Of a stretch of DNA of 64,000 bases, positions 60,020-64,000 are shown in pieces (the first letter of the stretch is position 1; each line of letters starts with the position of its first letter). The stretch covers positions 254,172-318,171 of the forward strand of contig NZ_JANUBZ010000007.1 in assembly GCF_024808665.1 (NCBI RefSeq), written 5' to 3'. Both the position numbers and the translations under genes were made by a program. The notes beneath the pieces are model-generated. The model did no database searches. It saw only the letters and a list, made by a program, of their open reading frames with translations, and had not been told where the DNA came from. This DNA is from Mucilaginibacter empetricola (GTDB lineage: Bacteria; Bacteroidota; Bacteroidia; Sphingobacteriales; Sphingobacteriaceae).

Positions 60020-60298
60020 ATGAGTTTATTAGATCAGGTTGAAACCGCTTTAGATACTATCAGGCCGTATTTACTTACGGATGGCGGTAACGTTTCGGTA
60101 GAAGAAATTACTGCCGATAACGTGGTGAAGCTGAAATTGCTTGGTTCATGCGGATCATGCCCAATGAGCATTATGACACTGAAAGCAGGTATTGAAGAAG
60201 CTATTAAAAAAGCCGTTCCGGAGATTACAGGTGTGGAGGCCATAAATTTAACCGATATTGACGATCCTAACGCAGTACTGCCCGAAAACCTGCGGTAG
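60020..60298 (+). CDS. NifU-like iron-sulfur scaffold (Nfu C-terminal domain type)
   Basis: ATG 60020 gives 92 residues (MSLLDQVETALDTIRPYLLT); a TTG nine bases upstream is less likely. It consists only of the NifU C-terminal domain: IRPYLLTDGGNVSVEEI and the cluster-binding LGSCGSCPMS with Cys44 and Cys47. It forms dimeric [4Fe-4S] carriers. It is operonic with mrp, giving a carrier pair for cluster delivery. Confidence 0.94.
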   Translation: MSLLDQVETALDTIRPYLLTDGGNVSVEEITADNVVKLKLLGSCGSCPMSIMTLKAGIEEAIKKAVPEITGVEAINLTDIDDPNAVLPENLR

Positions 60299-60408
60299 TG
60301 TTAAGTTTTGTTAAAATACTATTTGTGTTAAATCAATAAGCTATTTTTGTTTAAGATTTTAACCCCTATTTAAGATTGAACCCTGTTAGTAGCTATAAGC
60401 TGATTAGT

Positions 60409-61071
60409 ATGAAGAAGTTAATTGGCATCATATTTTTAACCATACTTACTGTAACCGCTTTTGCTCAAAAGCAAGAGAGGCCTATTGTGCAGTTTACAGG
60501 TATAATACATAATGCAGATAGTACAAAAGTTACCGTACCTTATGTCAGCATTGTAAATCTTTCCCACAAAAGCCAGGGTTTCCTTTCCAATTACCAGGGC
60601 TTCTTTTCATTTGTGGCACATGAGCAGGATACTATCCGTTTTTCATCGGTAGGCTATGCTTCGGTAACGGTAGTTATTCCGGCAAATTTGCCTGCTAAGA
60701 GCTATGTAACACAGGTAGCGCTTAAACCACAAATAGTTAATCTTCCCGTTTTTCGTGTTTTCCCGTGGGCAACAACAGAAGAATTTACCAAAGAATTTAT
60801 CTCTATGAAGCTTGCTGATGATGATCTGGCAATAGCCGAAAAGAATGTAAGCGCCACATCCATTTCCTCATTGGAGCGTACGTTGCGGAGAGACGGCCCG
60901 GAAATAGGCAGCTTCCAGGATTTTCATAACGATGTCTTAAACTCACACTCTATCACCAATCCACTGTTAAATCCGTTTAACTGGGGCAGTCTGATCAAAG
61001 AGATCTCTGATGGCGATAAATCACGAAGCAGTATTTCAAATAGCTCACCCAGCACCGTAGAAGGTAATTAA
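60409..61071 (+). CDS. secreted carboxypeptidase-regulatory-like domain protein
   Basis: ATG 60409 starts a signal peptide (MKKLIGIIFLTILTVTAFAQ), giving 220 residues; a TTG 33 bases earlier is rejected. Residues about 25-105 are a CarboxypepD_reg-like beta sandwich (FTGIIHNADSTKVTVPYVSI, FSSVGYASVTVVI). The C-terminal half is polar and helical, with EFTKEFISMKLADDDLAIAEK. Such stand-alone proteins are common in Bacteroidota and of unknown function. It probably follows the mrp operon as a separate unit. Confidence 0.75.
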   Translation: MKKLIGIIFLTILTVTAFAQKQERPIVQFTGIIHNADSTKVTVPYVSIVNLSHKSQGFLSNYQGFFSFVAHEQDTIRFSSVGYASVTVVIPANLPAKSYVTQVALKPQIVNLPVFRVFPWATTEEFTKEFISMKLADDDLAIAEKNVSATSISSLERTLRRDGPEIGSFQDFHNDVLNSHSITNPLLNPFNWGSLIKEISDGDKSRSSISNSSPSTVEGN

Positions 61072-61173
61072 TTAACCCCCTAAAAAGCAAAAAAGATAAA
61101 AGAACCGTTTTAAAACAACCATTCTCTTAATCTTAATTAATTCCGGTTTATCCTAACTTTATATCCCCAAAAT

Positions 61174-61229
61174 CTCTTGACTCTTGACTCTTGACTCTTG
61201 ACTCTTGACTCTTGACTCTTGACTCTTGA
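61174..61229. repeat. eight perfect CTCTTGA heptamers
   Basis: Exactly eight head-to-tail copies of the 7-base unit CTCTTGA, followed by CTCT and then the end of the def gene. The array ends two bases before the def stop, so length changes would alter the 3' untranslated region only. Confidence 0.85.
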
Positions 61230-61231
61230 CT

Positions 61232-61804
61232 CTACCGTCCCTTCTTAACCGCCGGGAATTTCATTTTATATTCCACATCAACAATGCCTTTCGAAATATC
61301 GTTCAATTTCTTTTCGATCAGACGTTTGCGCAGCGGACTTAACTTGTCGGTAAACAGTTTGCCTTCAATATGGTCATATTCATGCTGAATAACGCGGGCA
61401 GCCATTCCTTTAAAAGTTCCCTCATGATGTTTCCAGTTTTCATCATAGTACGAAAGTTTAATAACCGGGCAACGGTAAACATCTTCTCTTATATCCGGAA
61501 TACTTAAACAACCTTCGTTAAAGGCCCATTCTTCGCCGGTTTCATCCAGCATCTCGGCATTTATAAAAACTTTTTTAAAATCCTTTAAGCTGGCGTCGTC
61601 ATCATCAAAAGGCGTAGCATCAATAACAAACAAACGCATAGAAAGGCCAACCTGCGGAGCAGCCAAACCTACGCCATGTGCCGCGTACATGGTTTCAAAC
61701 ATATTATCAACCAGTTCTTTAATGTTTGGATACTCATCGGGCTCAATAGCTGTCGCCTTTTTTCTTAAAACCGGGTCGCCGTATGCTATAATAGGATATT
61801 TCAT
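61232..61804 (-). CDS. def: peptide deformylase
   Basis: A 190-residue metallohydrolase removing the N-formyl group from new proteins. All three motifs are intact: GVGLAAPQ (44-51), EGCLS (97-101) and HEYDH (141-145), with Cys99, His141 and His145 as metal ligands and Glu142 as catalyst. The size is normal. A heptamer array lies directly beyond its stop. Confidence 0.97.
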   Translation of the reverse strand: MKYPIIAYGDPVLRKKATAIEPDEYPNIKELVDNMFETMYAAHGVGLAAPQVGLSMRLFVIDATPFDDDDASLKDFKKVFINAEMLDETGEEWAFNEGCLSIPDIREDVYRCPVIKLSYYDENWKHHEGTFKGMAARVIQHEYDHIEGKLFTDKLSPLRKRLIEKKLNDISKGIVDVEYKMKFPAVKKGR

Positions 61805-61889
61805 TTATTAATATGATGTGCTTTTAATTATACCGCTTTATTACGAGGTATTATTTCATAATAAATTGAAGTACAAAAATACAGGAATA

Positions 61890-63119
61890 TTATTTAGGCT
61901 CAAATAGTAATGTCACCAGTCTATTGGTATCAAAAACTTCATTACTTATTTCTAACAATTGCTCAGCCGTAACAGCGTTAATTTTGTCAAAAACCTGCTG
62001 CAGACTATCTACATAATTAAAATCAATCAGGCTTTTAGCCATCGAAATAATAAGCCCCATCCGGCTTTCTTCGGCCAGCGCTATTTGTCCTATAAATTTT
62101 TCTTTGGTTTGATGTAATTGCAAAGTGCCCAGTTTTTGATCGCGCAATTTTTTCAGCTCTTTATGAACGAGCTTTGTCGCTTTTTCCGTTTTCTCCTTAT
62201 CGGTACCAAAATAAATAGAAAATATACCGGTATCGGTTAATGCCGTGTAGTTAGATTCTATGGTGTAAGCAATGCCGTATTTCTCGCGTATTTCCAGGTT
62301 AAGTCTGCTGCTCATACCCAAGCCACCCAGCATATTGTTTAAAAGCAACAGCCCTGTTTTATGATGATGCGACGAAGCGTAAGCCTGGTTGCCAATAATA
62401 CAATGGCTCTGCGATATTGGCTTTGTAAAAATATGGTCATCTTTTGTATTTAATCCGGGCGTTAAACGATGCTTTTTTGAATCGTTTGCAGGCACCGGGC
62501 CAAAATATTTTTCGGATAGCTTAATTACTTTTTTGAAATCGTAATCGCCAAAAACAGCAAAAACCATTTCGGAAGTATTGTTGTTGGCCAGCATAAAGTC
62601 CTTTATATCCTGACTGTTAAGTTTGCCCACCGTTTCGGGTGTGCCCAGTATATTCTGACCAATCGGGTGATCTTTAAATAACAGACATTCAAAATCGTCC
62701 TGTATAGCTTCTTCCGGCTGATCCAGATACGAGGCTATTTCATCTAAAATAACACCTCTTTCCTTTTCCTGTTCTTCTTCGGGAAAAGTTGAGTGGAACA
62801 AAATATCTTCAAAAAGGTCAATGGTACGCTCCAAATGCTGATTCAGCAGGGATGCGTGTATGCAAGTATATTCCTTTGTAGTATAGGCGTTTAAGTCGGC
62901 GCCTACCAGTTCCAGGCGGTTTAAAATCTGGTTGGTACTGCGTTTCTCCGTTTCTTTAAAAAGCAAATGTTCAATAAAATGCGCCAGGCCAATCTGATGC
63001 TCCTGCTCATCGCGGGAGCCGGCATTCACAATAAAACAGCTATGTGTTATGGTTGATGGCGCATGCTTGAAAAGAATCCTGATGCCATTGGATAAAGTAT
63101 AAACCTGATAATCTGTCAT
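61890..63119 (-). CDS. M16 family zinc peptidase (mitochondrial-processing-peptidase-like)
   Basis: ATG 63119 (MTDYQVYTLSNGIRILFKHA) gives 409 residues and lies eight bases after a -7 box TATCTTTG (63128-63135); an upstream in-frame ATG is rejected. The inverted zinc motif HFIEH is at 47-51 and the third Glu follows in VILDEIASYLD. The C-terminal half has the second M16 domain (SQSHCIIGNQAY). It is a cytoplasmic, probably dimeric peptidase. The def gene is 85 bases downstream on the same strand. Confidence 0.94.
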   Translation of the reverse strand: MTDYQVYTLSNGIRILFKHAPSTITHSCFIVNAGSRDEQEHQIGLAHFIEHLLFKETEKRSTNQILNRLELVGADLNAYTTKEYTCIHASLLNQHLERTIDLFEDILFHSTFPEEEQEKERGVILDEIASYLDQPEEAIQDDFECLLFKDHPIGQNILGTPETVGKLNSQDIKDFMLANNNTSEMVFAVFGDYDFKKVIKLSEKYFGPVPANDSKKHRLTPGLNTKDDHIFTKPISQSHCIIGNQAYASSHHHKTGLLLLNNMLGGLGMSSRLNLEIREKYGIAYTIESNYTALTDTGIFSIYFGTDKEKTEKATKLVHKELKKLRDQKLGTLQLHQTKEKFIGQIALAEESRMGLIISMAKSLIDFNYVDSLQQVFDKINAVTAEQLLEISNEVFDTNRLVTLLFEPK

Positions 63120-63127
63120 GTAGGGCG

Positions 63128-63135
63128 CAAAGATA
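63128..63135 (-). promoter_or_regulatory. -7 promoter box of the M16 peptidase gene
   Basis: Exact TATCTTTG on the minus strand, eight bases before the ATG. It supports the start choice. Confidence 0.62.
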
Positions 63136-63220
63136 GGGTTTTTAAGTCGAAAAAGCGGCGAAGCCGATGGGACCAAAAGTCATGCACAAAGCATTTTTTT
63201 TGATACCGATGAGCTCAATT

Positions 63221-63250
63221 ATAGCGACGGGTTTTAAAACCCATCGCTAT
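63221..63250. repeat. minimal end-to-end copy of the MITE-like palindrome
   Basis: ATAGCGACGG then GTTTTAAAAC then CCATCGCTAT: the two termini of the long element joined with no interior (one mismatch). It suggests a deletion or excision remnant, or a founding palindrome. Confidence 0.72.
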
Positions 63251-63331
63251 TCGGCGGCAAGATAGAACACCTATTCTTCGCCATATTACGCCACCACAGC
63301 GACATTCCGACTTTTTTTTTAAATTAGTAGC

Positions 63332-63871
63332 ATGAAAACAAAAATTGCTGATCTGGAGTTTACGCCGCTCATAAAAGCGAAGGATATTGAGGAGCGCACC
63401 AAAGCAATCGGGCTGCAGCTAAGTGAAGATTATAAACATTGCGTACCGGTATTTGTGGGCGTATTAAATGGCAGTTTTTTGTTTATTGCCGATTTGATTA
63501 AACAAATTGACATCCCCTGCGAAATAACTTTTACCAAGCTGGCATCGTATTACGGCGGCACCAAAAGCAGCCTCAAAATACGCGACGATATCGACTTTAC
63601 TGTTGACATTAAAGGCCGCGAGGTGTTGATTATTGAAGATATTGTTGATACCGGCAACACAGCCCATTACCTGCTCGAAAAATTAAAAGTGAAACAACCC
63701 GCCTCTATAAAAATGTGCTCCCTGCTGCTAAAACCATCAGCCCTGCTCAAAAAAATCGACGAGCTTAAATACGTTGGCTTCGAAATTGAAAATGAGTTTG
63801 TGGTAGGTTACGGTCTTGATTACAAGGAAATGGGTAGGAATTTGAAGGATATTTATAAGAGGGTGAAGTAA
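63332..63871 (+). CDS. hpt: hypoxanthine phosphoribosyltransferase
   Basis: A 179-residue purine salvage enzyme converting hypoxanthine or guanine with PRPP to IMP or GMP. The PRPP loop VLIIEDIVDTGNTAHYL (about 96-112), the PVFVGVLNGSFLFIADLI segment and the C-terminal FVVGYGLDYKEMGRNLKDIY are all diagnostic. Size is normal for bacterial HPRT. No gene is seen in the remaining 129 bases to the window end. Confidence 0.95.
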   Translation: MKTKIADLEFTPLIKAKDIEERTKAIGLQLSEDYKHCVPVFVGVLNGSFLFIADLIKQIDIPCEITFTKLASYYGGTKSSLKIRDDIDFTVDIKGREVLIIEDIVDTGNTAHYLLEKLKVKQPASIKMCSLLLKPSALLKKIDELKYVGFEIENEFVVGYGLDYKEMGRNLKDIYKRVK

Positions 63872-64000
63872 TTTATTATTTCGTAAGCCGAAATTGCTCT
63901 CCTGGCGTCCTTGCGAGATTCTGTGTTGAAATACAAGTAATCTGCATAATTTATTTTACATTTGAGTCTTAGGCGGCTTTATGTTAGCCTGTTTAGGGCA

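Noticed and set aside
61174..61229. Possible CRISPR array
   Set aside because: A plain 7-base tandem repeat with no spacers and no cas genes.

Overview
The window is chromosomal DNA of a Bacteroidota bacterium, most likely family Sphingobacteriaceae and probably Mucilaginibacter or a close relative. This placement comes from gene families, not from a search. The signs are two SusC/SusD outer-membrane pairs, several TonB-dependent receptors with carboxypeptidase-regulatory N-termini, DUF4249 and DUF1735 lipoproteins, a LytS/LytTR system, an AidA/PixA pair, and many promoter boxes of the Bacteroidota form TAnnTTTG. No phage, plasmid, transposase or CRISPR array was seen.

Layout. 0-5 kb: end of a MauE-like membrane protein, a Crp/Fnr regulator, a secreted alpha/beta hydrolase, a YefM/YoeB toxin-antitoxin pair with its operator, and a frameshifted cyclodeaminase-ImmA/IrrE fusion; REP-like hairpin clusters sit between these genes. 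4.6-5.3 kb: two small cysteine-rich secreted proteins. 5.3-10.6 kb (minus strand): DUF417/RclC-like protein, an SDR without its catalytic Tyr/Lys, a TMEM175 channel, two paralogous alpha/beta hydrolases (one without a nucleophile) and two paralogous TetR regulators; one palindromic operator recurs upstream of both hydrolases and both regulators. 11.3-17.9 kb: VOC protein plus AraC regulator, then SusC/SusD. 18-22 kb: tRNA-Arg, metG, LD-carboxypeptidase, DoxX. 22-27.5 kb: a second SusC/SusD/DUF1735 set. 27.7-29.7 kb: PadR plus PspC-domain protein. 29.8 kb: a 59-residue double-glycine-leader peptide with a knottin-type cysteine pattern. 30.5-41.4 kb: TonB receptors, DUF4249, LytS/LytTR, M14 peptidase. 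42-48 kb: recQ, murF, FAD oxidoreductase, zinc peptidase. 48-53 kb: AidA/PixA pair, YXWGXW pair, apaG. 53-64 kb: housekeeping genes (dusB, CPBP protease, cdsA, psd, mrp, NifU, def, M16 peptidase, hpt).

The most unusual items are the knottin-like peptide with its own terminator, the cyclodeaminase-metalloprotease fusion broken at an A7 run, the shared TetR operator with a catalytically altered hydrolase, and an intergenic repeat landscape. That landscape includes a MITE-like long palindrome present as whole, split, truncated and end-to-end copies, and an inverted repeat whose tips form the stop codons of two convergent genes. All calls come from reading the sequence; no database search was run.
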